64,000 nt of DNA, from the NCBI GenBank assembly GCA_003254885.1, contig QANT01007068.1, forward strand, positions 52,832 through 116,831, given 5' to 3'. Numbering within the stretch: the first letter of the stretch is position 1; each line of letters starts with the position of its first letter. The notes under the pieces are model-generated. The model was not told the DNA's origin. It saw only the letters and a program-made list of their open reading frames with translations, and did not search any database. Source of the DNA: Purshia tridentata (taxonomy: Eukaryota; Streptophyta; Magnoliopsida; Rosales; Rosaceae). This document shows positions 24,601 to 36,800 of the stretch, one piece after another. Position numbers and translations under genes: made by a program.

Positions 24601-27429
24601 TCATGTTTCAAGCCATGTCAAGGTTCCCATAATCAAATATTTGCTTGGAAGATCACCCGCAGATGGTGCAAGGTATGTAATTGTCTTCCTGAAATGTATA
24701 TACTTAAGTTAGATTTGATCAGACAAAAGCAGAATTTAACTAGTGTTTCTAGCTAGTCAGAATAGCTCAGAATTCAAACCTCTGAATGTCAATGTCTGTG
24801 ACATAGATAAACCCGGCAACATTACTGCACAAAAAATAACTAGGTCAGCAATCACAAGAGTGGCCATTGTAGTTTTATAAGACTCCAAGGATTCTACTCT
24901 GAAATACATTATGTCATGGTCAAATTCGCATCTTCACAGATTGAAAAGCCAGCTAGATATACCACAATATTTTAATTCTCATGGGAGTGAGGGGGTGAAT
25001 TAAAAGCATCTACCATTTCCTGTGAAGTTCAATGAACAAAACTGACCTTATTGATTCATTTCATTTTTCTTAAATCAGATAGATTGCTATGAGATTACCT
25101 AGAAATAATTTGATCAGGCTCCTTGGCAAATGAAACAGCGAGAACCATATGGAGCAAATCCCGGTTAATATTCACAGGCACCAATCTTGTGGGGTCTGCA
25201 GCAGGCTCTGCACCAATTGGCAAAGCTGAACGTGGGGCCTGTGGCCCACCACCAATTCGAAAGACAGATAAATCGCTGTAATTTGCGATACTAGAATGTG
25301 GGCTGAGATCATTTGCAAGGCCATAAAAATATTCCTGTCATAAATATCAGTACATATGAGCCTTGTCATCAGGAGAGCAAATAAAACAAGGACTAAAATG
25401 GCAACATATTTCTGTAACTTTATTAACCCCAAAAGGTGCTATTTACCCTTATCCTAAAACTCCTGGATTTTTGACGAAATTTGCCATTTCTAGATACAAC
25501 TCCCCCCGATCTTTGAAGTTTAACAACATCCACATTGGGCTTGTTCTTTAGTACATCTCTAAGCATGCTGCAAAGCTTTTCCTGCACAGAAATTTAAAGA
25601 AATATCTGTAATGTCATGGATTCCTATATATAAAACCAATTTGTAAAAACTATAAATATTTTAGGAACAATAATCTATTAAAAGCTAACATAGACTTGGA
25701 AACTTCGTGATAGACTCAATCAATAAGAGCAAAGAGAACAGAACAAGGATGCTCCGGATTCACAAAAAGAAAAAAAAAGAAAAGCTTGCATAATTCACTA
25801 AGATAATTCCCTAATCATGAAAAGAAAATGCAAACTTGAAGGATCTACCTGACCCAAAACCAAGACAACATTGGCATTGAATGTATCAATTGCATGAAGA
25901 AGCAACTGCAAGAAAGGTACAACACAAGAAACTATCAAACACAAGTTTCAAAAACATGAAGTTAACCAAAGCATTTCTAAATCACTCAACGGTCATCCCT
26001 GTGGTACAAACAGCCTAAATACCTCATAGCCTGCACCTTCTATCCATCCCATAGTGTTGATCACCATTCCAGCAGCTCGAGATTCAGCATTGCCAGTAAA
26101 TTGTCTCTCTAGCATTTGAGCAAGCTCCTTTACAAGAACTTTATATAAATCTACATTATTACTGCAAAACAACAAATCTCAAAGGATTTAACAAGTAATA
26201 ACATTGATGACAGAGCCAAAGAAATTGGCAATACAAGAATTCTCCTAACTGTACTACTCTAGGTATATCAATGCAAGATATGAAAGGATAGGTCTAGAAA
26301 TAACCATACAAATGACAGGAAATGCTCAATCAATTACCTGGGAGTTGTGTGCCCATAGAAATAAACGAGGGGCATTTGGAGAGGAACTCCTTCCACTGGA
26401 TCTATAGGCATTTCAATAGGAGTAGCAGCAATGCATCCAGGAATTGTTATAGCTCCTTGTCCAATATCCAAGTCGACAAAAGTAGGTTTCCATCCCTGTT
26501 TAGCTGCCCAACTAAGAAGCATTTTTGACAAGGTACTTTTCCCAGAATCCGTAGGTCCCACAACAATCACCCTTGGTCCCTGACCACAAAGACGCTTATA
26601 AACAACCAATATGCACATAGCAAAAGGATTACGATAATTCTTGGTGTTGACTTCTGAGCCAAAAAGATTCAACTTTCAAGTTGAACATACACTAACAGTT
26701 GCGTTTTTATTCCAATTATTCATTGAAAATTTAAGGTGTCACACTCGGAGATCCAATACTTATTTTCAATAAAGAAAGACACTGATTAGCACACACATTG
26801 AAAACTTTGCATTTATATGCCAAAGTAAGAAAAAAACCAAGTGAACTAGTCGTACCTGAGGCTGAGAGGAGTCATCCGACAAAGATGTTTTAGCGCGTTT
26901 TCGCCGTCCTTCCAGTACGGCATGGACATTTACATAACTGATATTTGGCGTCTAAAAGATCAAAGATTGCAAAGATCATCATCATTCCCATTTGCTACAG
27001 ATATAAAGCAAGCAAAAAAGCAAAGGCAGATAACAAATTAAATACCTCATCAGCAGTGTAATCGGTTTCTGTACTGCCATCCATCTCAATTGTGGCTCCA
27101 TACCAAGTAAAAACCTTTAAAAATCAATCCACAACGCAATGCAATAAAAAATATAAAAACATTAACTTTATATAAAGAAAATTAAAAAGAGAAACAAGTA
27201 GATGAAATTTTGTACTGTAAATAAAAAAAAAAGAACAGAAAAGGAAGGTTACAGCAAATTTGAGCCTGGGAGGAAAGGTGAGCCAGATTTCAGGGGGGAG
27301 CTCGGTGCCAAAGATCTCGGCGGTGCCGTTGAGTAGGCGGAGCTTGAGAGGCGAGTCGTTGCCGACTTCGATTCTGAGTTCGCTCTCTCGCTCCAATTTC
27401 ACCTGCCTTATTCCACCCCCATATGCCAT
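24601..27429 (-). CDS. CLP1: CLP1 homologue, polyribonucleotide 5'-hydroxyl-kinase family, pre-mRNA 3'-end factor
   Basis: CLP1 belongs to cleavage factor complexes that act in pre-mRNA 3'-end formation and, in animals, is an RNA 5'-OH kinase. Exon 1 (27429-27253) encodes MAYGGGIRQVKLERESELRI and ends LTFPPRLKFA. The N-terminal domain continues with VFTWYGATIEMDGSTETDYT. The P-loop domain reads PRVIVVGPTDSGKSTLSKML, with Walker A GPTDSGKST, then FVDLDIGQGAITIPGCIAAT. The middle exons give YKVLVKELAQMLERQF and AAGMVINTMGWIEGAGYELL. The C-terminal domain includes EYFYGLANDLSPHSSIASYS and ends KYLIMGTLTWLET. Length is about 430 residues, near the usual size for the family. Its 5' end lies in a 124-bp tandem duplication that repeats the start codon. 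It is head to head with the small membrane-protein gene. Confidence 0.95.
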
Positions 27430-27645
27430 AGCGTACTCTCACTCTTGCTCTTCCGTACTATTTGGGATCCACCACAACAGAGCCTACGGGTTTCAACTTT
27501 CAACTTTCAACTCAATGGGTATTCACCTGCCTTATTCCACCCCCATATGCCATAGCTTACTCTCACTCTTGCTCGTCCGTACTATTTGGGATCCACCACA
27601 ACAGAGCCTACGGGTTTCAACTTTCTACTTTCAACTCAATGGGTT
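27398..27645. repeat. 124-bp tandem duplication spanning the CLP1 start codon
   Basis: Two direct copies, 27398-27521 and 27522-27645, differ at only about three positions. Each contains the first CLP1 codons on the minus strand (TTCCACCCCCATATGCCATA in plus orientation) and about 90 bp of upstream sequence (GGGATCCACCACAACAGAGC). The inner copy holds the real start at 27429, and the outer copy repeats the ATG at 27553. Confidence 0.95.
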
Positions 27646-27970
27646 TAAAGTTCACTTCATTTTCAGGCCGAAGTTGGATGGTCATCACCCTACGACACCG
27701 TTTTCTTTGTGGGCTGAATGTCCGAAGCTTCGGTCCAGTTTGGCCCATTTAACTTCGTTTTACAGTTCTGGGCCGGTCCCACAGACCGTCAAAGTCAAAA
27801 GTAATCACTTTCTCTTTCTTGGAGTTGGAGCTTCTGTGTTGTTTCAACCAACTTTCGTGGTAACTTCTGAGCATCATCCATGATGCTTTCACAAAATAAG
27901 AGTATAAATTAAGAGATCGAGTTGGGAAATCTACAAGCCAAACCCTGTTTTTTGGAAGTGGTCTGCTAGA
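27430..27970. other. Shared spacer between divergent CLP1 and the membrane-protein gene
   Basis: This 541-bp spacer between two opposed start codons holds the outer part of the 124-bp duplication and a stretch (about 27640-27880) with no recognised element. Both genes may use it as a bidirectional promoter; no clear TATA box is visible. Confidence 0.55.
27512..27553 (-). other. Upstream ORF created by the duplicated CLP1 start
   Basis: Reading minus from 27553, the duplicated ATG encodes MAYGGGIRQVNTH and then TGA. The first ten residues equal the CLP1 N-terminus, and the frame stops where the repeat unit ends. If CLP1 transcripts start upstream of 27553, this 13-codon uORF lies about 80 bases before the main start. 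Whether it is transcribed cannot be told from sequence. Confidence 0.6.
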
Positions 27971-28447
27971 GTGAATTGCAAGATGTTGCCAACTTCTGAA
28001 AAGATGAAAGCCTCTGATAATCATACACAAACCATCACCCCCTGCTTTGTTTATTTCAACCTCACAATTTGTTGTCTCACAACCATGTACCGTGCATTCG
28101 AGCACAGCGACACCGCCGTCATAGCTTTCGTGGTGGCCGTTTACGTGGCATACTTTGTCTTGGACAAGTGTCATGCAGTGTTCAAGGGATTGCCCAAAGG
28201 CGACAAATCGCTGAAGAAAGAGGTGTTGAAATTCATACTTTGCGGGTTGTCCAGCGCCATCCTGCTGGGGTTTGCATATCAATTTGGGTTGTTTATGAAC
28301 CTCATGGCAACGGTGTTAATATATGCTTCTGCCATTGCCAGCAGTGCCTTGCTCTTCTATTCTTACTACATCCATGGTGAACAAAATGAGCATCAGATGT
28401 ACTCTACTTGTAACATGCATGCGCCACCCGTTTGGGAGAATGTCTAA
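27971..28447 (+). CDS. Small multi-spanning membrane protein of unknown function
   Basis: This is an intronless ORF of 158 codons. It has four hydrophobic segments: around residues 27-41 (VYFNLTICCLTTMYR), 47-65 (DTAVIAFVVAVYVAYFVLD), 87-107 (FILCGLSSAILLGFAYQF) and 111-134 (LMATVLIYASAIASSALLFY). A basic loop, FKGLPKGDKSLKKE, separates the second and third. The tail is short and polar (HGEQNEHQMYSTCNMHAP). The first ATG may not be the one used; M12 and M39 (MYRAFEHSDT) are alternatives. The layout resembles the small uncharacterised plant membrane-protein families (DUF6490-like), but I only weakly recognise it and assign no function. The GC content and codon choice are higher and cleaner than the flanking DNA, which supports a real gene. 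Confidence 0.7.
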   Translation: MNCKMLPTSEKMKASDNHTQTITPCFVYFNLTICCLTTMYRAFEHSDTAVIAFVVAVYVAYFVLDKCHAVFKGLPKGDKSLKKEVLKFILCGLSSAILLGFAYQFGLFMNLMATVLIYASAIASSALLFYSYYIHGEQNEHQMYSTCNMHAPPVWENV

Positions 28448-28973
28448 GTCTAATTCAATACCAAATATGCCTCGATCAGTATTAATGCATAAATACTACT
28501 ACTACTACCACTACTATCATACTCTTTCCGCTTGTACTTCTGGATAATCTTAATCAAATTGCAATTCAATGAAATCGGATGTGGAAATAGCTATTCCCAT
28601 GTACCATTTGAGGCACATGCATCTTCAATGTTAGTGATCAAAACTGAAAATAATTCGGCCAAATTACAAAAGATAAAAATTATGGGTGCATATAGATTCA
28701 ATTTTGGTAATTTAGAGACCTTTTTTAATTCAACATATCAGGAGGTGTTATGTCTACACATAATAATTTTTCTATACAAATTCTCATTATCTTAAACCAC
28801 TAAACTAAACAGCGTTTCTTTTAGCTTAAACGTGGTAAAGCATTTCTTTTTGGTGGGCTGTTCTAACTTCTAAGGCTCGCTTAGTTCCTACTTCTTACTA
28901 GTCTGTTTGCCGTTAGCCCCCATTGAGTATACCCCAAAAGAAAAAAAAATTTAAGCCATTTAGAACAAAATTA
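28448..28973. other. Intergenic region after the membrane-protein gene
   Basis: It contains probable 3' UTR with a short ACT-rich microsatellite near 28494-28518. The rest is AT-rich DNA, ending with the T-rich pol III terminator of the tRNA gene on the minus strand. No other gene is seen. Confidence 0.6.
28944..28953 (-). terminator. Pol III T-run terminator for tRNA-Ala
   Basis: On the minus strand, a run of nine or more T residues follows about 20 bases after the tRNA 3' end. This is the usual RNA polymerase III stop signal. Confidence 0.7.
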
Positions 28974-29046
28974 TGGAGATGCGGGGTATCGATCCCCGTA
29001 CCTCTCGCATGCTAAGCGAGCGCTCTACCATCTGAGCTACATCCCC
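28974..29046 (-). tRNA. tRNA-Ala (AGC anticodon)
   Basis: The minus strand folds as a complete 73-nt tRNA without intron. The acceptor stem is GGGGATG/CATCTCC, the D arm is GCTC-AGATGGTA-GAGC, and the anticodon stem-loop is CTCGC-TTAGCAT-GCGAG with AGC at the anticodon. The T arm is CGGGG-ATCGATA-CCCCG, and the discriminator A73 is encoded. The acceptor stem has the G3:U70 wobble pair that identifies alanine tRNAs. The internal A and B boxes are intact, and a run of T follows at about 28945-28953, fitting a pol III terminator. Confidence 0.97.
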
Positions 29047-29224
29047 ATGTGTTTTATTTGCCTTGCTATTTTTACTTGTCGCAGTATAATAGGTCAGATT
29101 TCTAGCCATAGGCATAGGCTGCACACTGCATACCTCGTCGTGAGCCGTGGTGAGCTGAGCTAGTTCAAAACTTCAGTTGTTGGTTCCAGTTCCACGCCAG
29201 TCGCGCAGAGACCAGCGTCCCAAA

Positions 29225-32001
<2,777 letters not shown>

Positions 32002-32266
32002 TTAACCTCAAAAACAAACTGTAGCATTTGGATTACATTTGTTGCCTGTACATTAGAATTTAATGGTAGAATAAGCCAACTTTAAGGTTCAGCCTTTCAG
32101 GTTCTTCTATCTTTTCACTTTGAAAATTAAAGTGCCATACATAGGGATATTTATTTAATAAAAGATAATTACCGGATGGAAATTTCAAGTTTTTTTGTTT
32201 TATATTGTATGCAGTGTGCGGTGCCTCCGGTTTTTAAAACTAAAAAATTTCCTAAATTTATTAAAT

Positions 32267-32522
32267 CATAGTTGGACATATTTAAATAAATTTTAGTGAT
32301 CCTAAATAACATTAGCAAGTAGAAAATTAGAAAAAAAAAAAATTGCACTACATTTGTAAGTGTCATTACATTGCAGTAGATGATCGATTAATAATCATAG
32401 TTGGACATATTTAAATAAATTTTAGTGACCCTAAATAACATTAGCAAGTAGAAAATTAGAAAAAAAAAAAAATTGCACTACATTTGCAAGTGTCATTACA
32501 TTGCAGTAGATGATCGATTAAT
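32267..32522. repeat. 129-bp direct tandem repeat (two copies)
   Basis: The copies at 32267-32395 and 32396-32522 share CATAGTTGGACATATTTAAA, a poly-A stretch, TTGCACTACATTTG and TTGCAGTAGATGATCGATTA. Only about two substitutions separate them, so the duplication is recent. A weaker third match (CATTGCAGTAACTGAACGAT) follows. Confidence 0.93.
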
Positions 32523-32999
32523 CGGTAACTTTATTGCTATCAAAGAAAAACAGTGCAACTGTTATCGCATTGCAGTAACTGAACGATTGATTAATTTGAT
32601 CAGTAACTTCATTGTTGTCAGAGAAAAACTTGTACTTTTGTTTTTACATGTTAAAACAAAAAAGTACATAGTACATACTCACTTCTGAAGTTCTTGGTAG
32701 TTCAAGTTTAGCCTAAAAAAATCACTGTGGGCCTGTGGGGTTCATAGAAAGCCCGCATAATGAGTGGCTCAATTGGCAATTAGCATAGAGGTAGAGGAGC
32801 TGTTGACAAATTATTCTTTGTTATTAACGACACGACACCGAGACAAGAGATCATGATCGTGATTCGCGTCGTGAATAAATATAGACGGCGTCGTCATCTT
32901 CAATAGACGGTCGTTTGACATTGACTGACTGACATAAATAAAGGCCTTGGCAGCAGCTTGTTATTTGGTATTGGTAATTTGGTAGGTGTTGAGTAGGAG

Positions 33000-33018
33000 A
33001 AGAGAGAGAGAGAGAGAG
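33000..33018. repeat. (GA)n microsatellite just upstream of the thioredoxin start codon
   Basis: A run of GA repeats ends two bases before the thioredoxin ATG, so it is in the 5' leader. Confidence 0.9.
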
Positions 33019-33019
33019 C

Positions 33020-33586
33020 ATGGGATCGTTTCTGTCATCCCTGGTTGGAGGGTCGGCGGCGGAGGGGTCGTCTACGGCGGCGGAGGATTCTCGGGTGATG
33101 TCGTTTCACTCATCGGCAAGATGGCAGCTTCACTTCAACTCCTCCAAAGAATCTTCCCAGCTGGTACTTGTTTGACTTCAAAGAAACCTTTCTGATTAGA
33201 TTGTGGATCTGATTTTGTTGTTGTTGGATTACACTTGTGAAGCTGGTGATAGATTTCTCGGCGTCTTGGTGCGGGCCCTGCAGGTTCATAGAGCCGGCCA
33301 TTCACGCCATGGCCGCCAAGTTCACTGACGTCGACTTCGCCAAGATCGACGTTGATGAGTTATCTGTACGTCCATTCATTTGTTAATCTCAATTTGAATT
33401 AATTAACCGACTGACTGACATTGTTTGTTCTTTAATTGGTTTTCGAAACAGGATGTGGCAAAGGAATTTGGGGTTCAGGCAATGCCGACGTTTGTGCTGT
33501 TGAAAAAAGGGAAGGAAGTGGATCGGGTGGTTGGTGCCAAAAAAGACGAGCTTGAGAAGAAGATTGACAAGTACCGCTCACTCTAA
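33020..33586 (+). CDS. Thioredoxin h, subgroup 2-like
   Basis: Thioredoxin h proteins reduce disulfides in target proteins of the cytosol and endomembranes using a WCGPC site. Three exons (33020-33163, 33243-33365, 33452-33586) give 133 residues with phase-0 junctions. The N-terminus [18 protein letters not shown] starts with MG, suited to N-myristoylation as in subgroup h2/h9 proteins. The catalytic block is [20 protein letters not shown] with both cysteines intact. It is followed by [20 protein letters not shown], the cis-proline region [16 protein letters not shown] and a C-terminal helix ending IDKYRSL. The 40-residue N-terminal extension before the core and the phrase [13 protein letters not shown] place it with thioredoxin h2. 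Its 3' end faces that of the proton pump 312 bases away. Confidence 0.95.
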
Positions 33587-33898
33587 ATATAAGATGAGCT
33601 CTCTCTCGCTAGCTAGCTGTTTCAGTCTTTCATTTGGGGATTTGCAGTTTCAAGTGTCAACTTTGTTTCTTTTCATTTCATAGATTTATTAAACTTTTAT
33701 CAACATTAGTTATATATTAATTATCAAACAGCTAGCTGTAGTAGAACTGAAACCCCAAATAACAATCAAGTTTGTTGTTCATGTTTGTGATGGTATATAT
33801 TACAAACCATAAAGCTGTATAACTACGCTATCCAGTATTCATGCATAATATTCATGGCGGGGTTGAATTTGAGAAGGGGAATCATATTCTTTCATATT
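33587..33898. other. Convergent 3' spacer between thioredoxin h and H+-ATPase
   Basis: This spacer of 312 bases is shared by the two 3' UTRs. Nothing else is seen in it. Confidence 0.6.
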
Positions 33899-36800
33899 TC
33901 AGACGGTGTAAGCTTGCTGAATTGTATCTATGTCCAGGCCCTTTAGTCTCACCACTGATTCCACATGCCCTTTCAGGGTATGCAATTCCCTCAGTCTGCA
34001 ACAACACCGTACCAATCAATTTATCTGCCTACCTATCTGATTAAAAATTCATAGAGAAAATGGAGGGTCAAACGAGTTTGTTGTACCTGGCAATTTCAGC
34101 TCGTCTTTTTGCTTCTTCGGCCATCTGATTAAGTTCTGTATAACTTGTGCGCTCTCCGAACATCTTAGTATCCGGTGGGTGCAGCCCATGGAGGGTCCTC
34201 TGTGCATGTGCCCATTTAAGCTCCCGTTCTTCCTTCCCGAAATCCTTCTTCCTTGTGAAGGCAGTCTGCAAAACGCAGAGTTCCAAATCAAAAAAGTGTG
34301 AGGCGAACTAATTTTTGTACTCTATTAATATCATCATCACATACCCTTTGCTCAATTATGAGATCCCAAGCTCTCCCACTCAAGGCATATCGGGTGATGA
34401 ACTTGATGAAATCAAGTGGAAAATAGAAGATGAGATTGTATAGCCAAACCACGCCAGCCCATCCCCACCCAATTCCCTCAATTGCAGCAAAACTCCAATT
34501 CGCATACACAGCGATTAGTGTAGCAATCTGCTCAACAAGAAGATTTAAAACTGAGGATGTTGAAGCTCCCATATAATCAGAATATGCAAGCAAAAAAGCA
34601 AATATTTCACTCACCAGCTGAGCAATAACAAAAGCTGCTACAAGTAACAGACCAGGTCGCTCGACAAAAGACCAACTCCGCGCTCGTGTGACGAATATGA
34701 GGGCCTGACTGATGGTACTCACTTGCAGGTACACTGCAGATGCAAGCTTCCTGAGGTTATCCTCATCCTTTATATGAAGGCTTGAAACCCCAAATGTACG
34801 CTGAAAATAACAAATATAAGTGTTAGCCCAGCTACTAGTTCGAACCAGAGAATACCCTAATGACATTGTTAGAAAGACCCAAAAGCACCCAAAAAAAGAG
34901 TTACAGGGAAGAAGTCTGTCTTGTATGCGGCCCAAAAGAAAATGACTGTCATCATAGCCAAGTAACCACCAAGTATGATTCCAGTTGCAAAGATCTCTGC
35001 TAGTTTCCAGGTATCTGGCAGAGGAGATGGTTTCACCCGATCTTTTGATATCGTCATGATTGTACCTGCAATGCCATACATACACGTTGAAGGAGTTGAT
35101 GTAAATTGAACTAGCTTTTCTGATTCATAAATTACTTTTAAACTATATCAGACGAATACTACTAACCATCATTAAGAATAGCAATAATCAGCACCATGAA
35201 GGGTGGGAAGTCGAACTGCCATATGAGTGCCAGTAACATGAAACCAAGCTGTCACAGAAGAAATTAAGTGGACTCAACCCTATGCCACATGTGCAAGAAA
35301 AGAAATTGATTGTTTCAAAATAACTTACCACAATACGGATTGTAATGGAAACAGCATAAATCTGCAACAAGAAAAAACCCAATTATGAATGCGGTTGGGG
35401 TTTTGGGTTGGTGAAAAGCCTGACCAAAAACAATTACTTGGCTTATTTTGAGCATTGGCATAATCAGAACACAGTCTCACCGTGTAATTTTTCATTCTCT
35501 GGAATATTGCCCGACTAGTTAGTACAGCACTTATGATGACACTCAGGCCAGGTTCCGTCAAGACAATGTCAGAAGCACTACGAGCTGCATCAGTTGCATC
35601 GGCGACTGCTATTCCAATATCAGCTTTTTTAAGAGCAGGAGCATCGTTAACTCCATCACCAGTCATTCCACATATATGCTTTCTGGCTTGCAATCGTTTC
35701 ACGATTTCATACTTGTGCTCTACAGGAAACAGTACAGATGACTAAGCACAAAAGATGAAAGAAATAGGCTCCGAAATCCACCAAAGCAATAGTTTATCTT
35801 TGTTGTGCATATATTAGCAGCTGAAGCAGATTGCTTGAGAAAATCTGAACTAAAGGGAATGGAGAGAGTAAGTACCAGGGAAAACACCAGCAAATCCATC
35901 AGCTTTTTCGATAAGTTCGTCAACTGGCAAAGCAGCAATTGACTCATCTTTATTCTTGCCTAACAAAGTTGATGAAGGATACATGTTGGTACCCATACCC
36001 AGACGGCGACCTGTCTCCTTTGCTATTGCCAGTTGATCACCTGATTGCAAATGTAAAGGGCAAAGCAGATCATATACCAATCAAAATAATGAGAAAAAAG
36101 TCAGACCTGGAATTAACAGTGAAGCTAAGAGCAGCTCGCTCAAATCTTGTATTTGACATAAAGTTAAGAAAGAATTCACCATAATCTAGTATTGTATTCC
36201 ACTGGAGAAGCTTAAATGGGACAACAAAATGTATCCAAATGCAAAAACGGTAGTAAGAGTGAAGGAGGTGCACCTGTAATCATCTTAACATTTACCCCAA
36301 GATTCAATGCCCTTCTAATTGTCTCTGCACTATCATGTCTAGGTGGGTCAAACAGAGGCATGAGGCCAATAAATTGCCAAGGCCCTCCTTGGCTCTCTTT
36401 CCTTCCATCTGGAACTTCCTGTGAATACAATGATAAAAGGCCAAAATAGCCATAAGAACTTCAACTATAAAATATAAGGTAGACGTGAGAAGAAAGTTGA
36501 CATGATAACCCACTTAATGTTACCTGGTATGCTACTGCTAGGGATCGTAATCCTCGCTCCGCAAATTTATCAATCACAGTGTGAACTCTACGTTCTATCT
36601 CTGATTTATTGTGTACAAGATTCAAAATCTAATAATCAAATCACAGGTATGAATTACTACAATAGCACCAAAACCATTAAAACAGACAGATAATAGCTGA
36701 TAATCATACCTGCTCTGGTGCACCTTTGCTGACGCGATGCATCTTACCTAGACTGTCAATATATGTTAGAGCTGTTCGCTTCTCTGTTGGGTTGAAAGGA

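Larger units (their letters stand above)
32002..33019. other. Intergenic region between NDUFAF7 and thioredoxin h
   Basis: It contains the NDUFAF7 3' UTR, a 129-bp tandem repeat at 32267-32522 with a decayed partial third unit near 32560-32590, and the thioredoxin promoter. A CATAAATAAAGG element near 32932-32943 is a possible TATA region. A GA microsatellite reaches to the thioredoxin start codon. Confidence 0.65.

Noticed and set aside
27260-27883. Plus-strand frame of 207 codons with an internal protein repeat
   Set aside because: It runs antisense through CLP1 exon 1, and its repeat comes from the 124-bp DNA duplication, so it is not evidence for a repeat protein.
27749-28282. Minus-strand frame of 177 codons
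   Set aside because: It is antisense to the small membrane-protein gene, has no family resemblance and no sensible start context.
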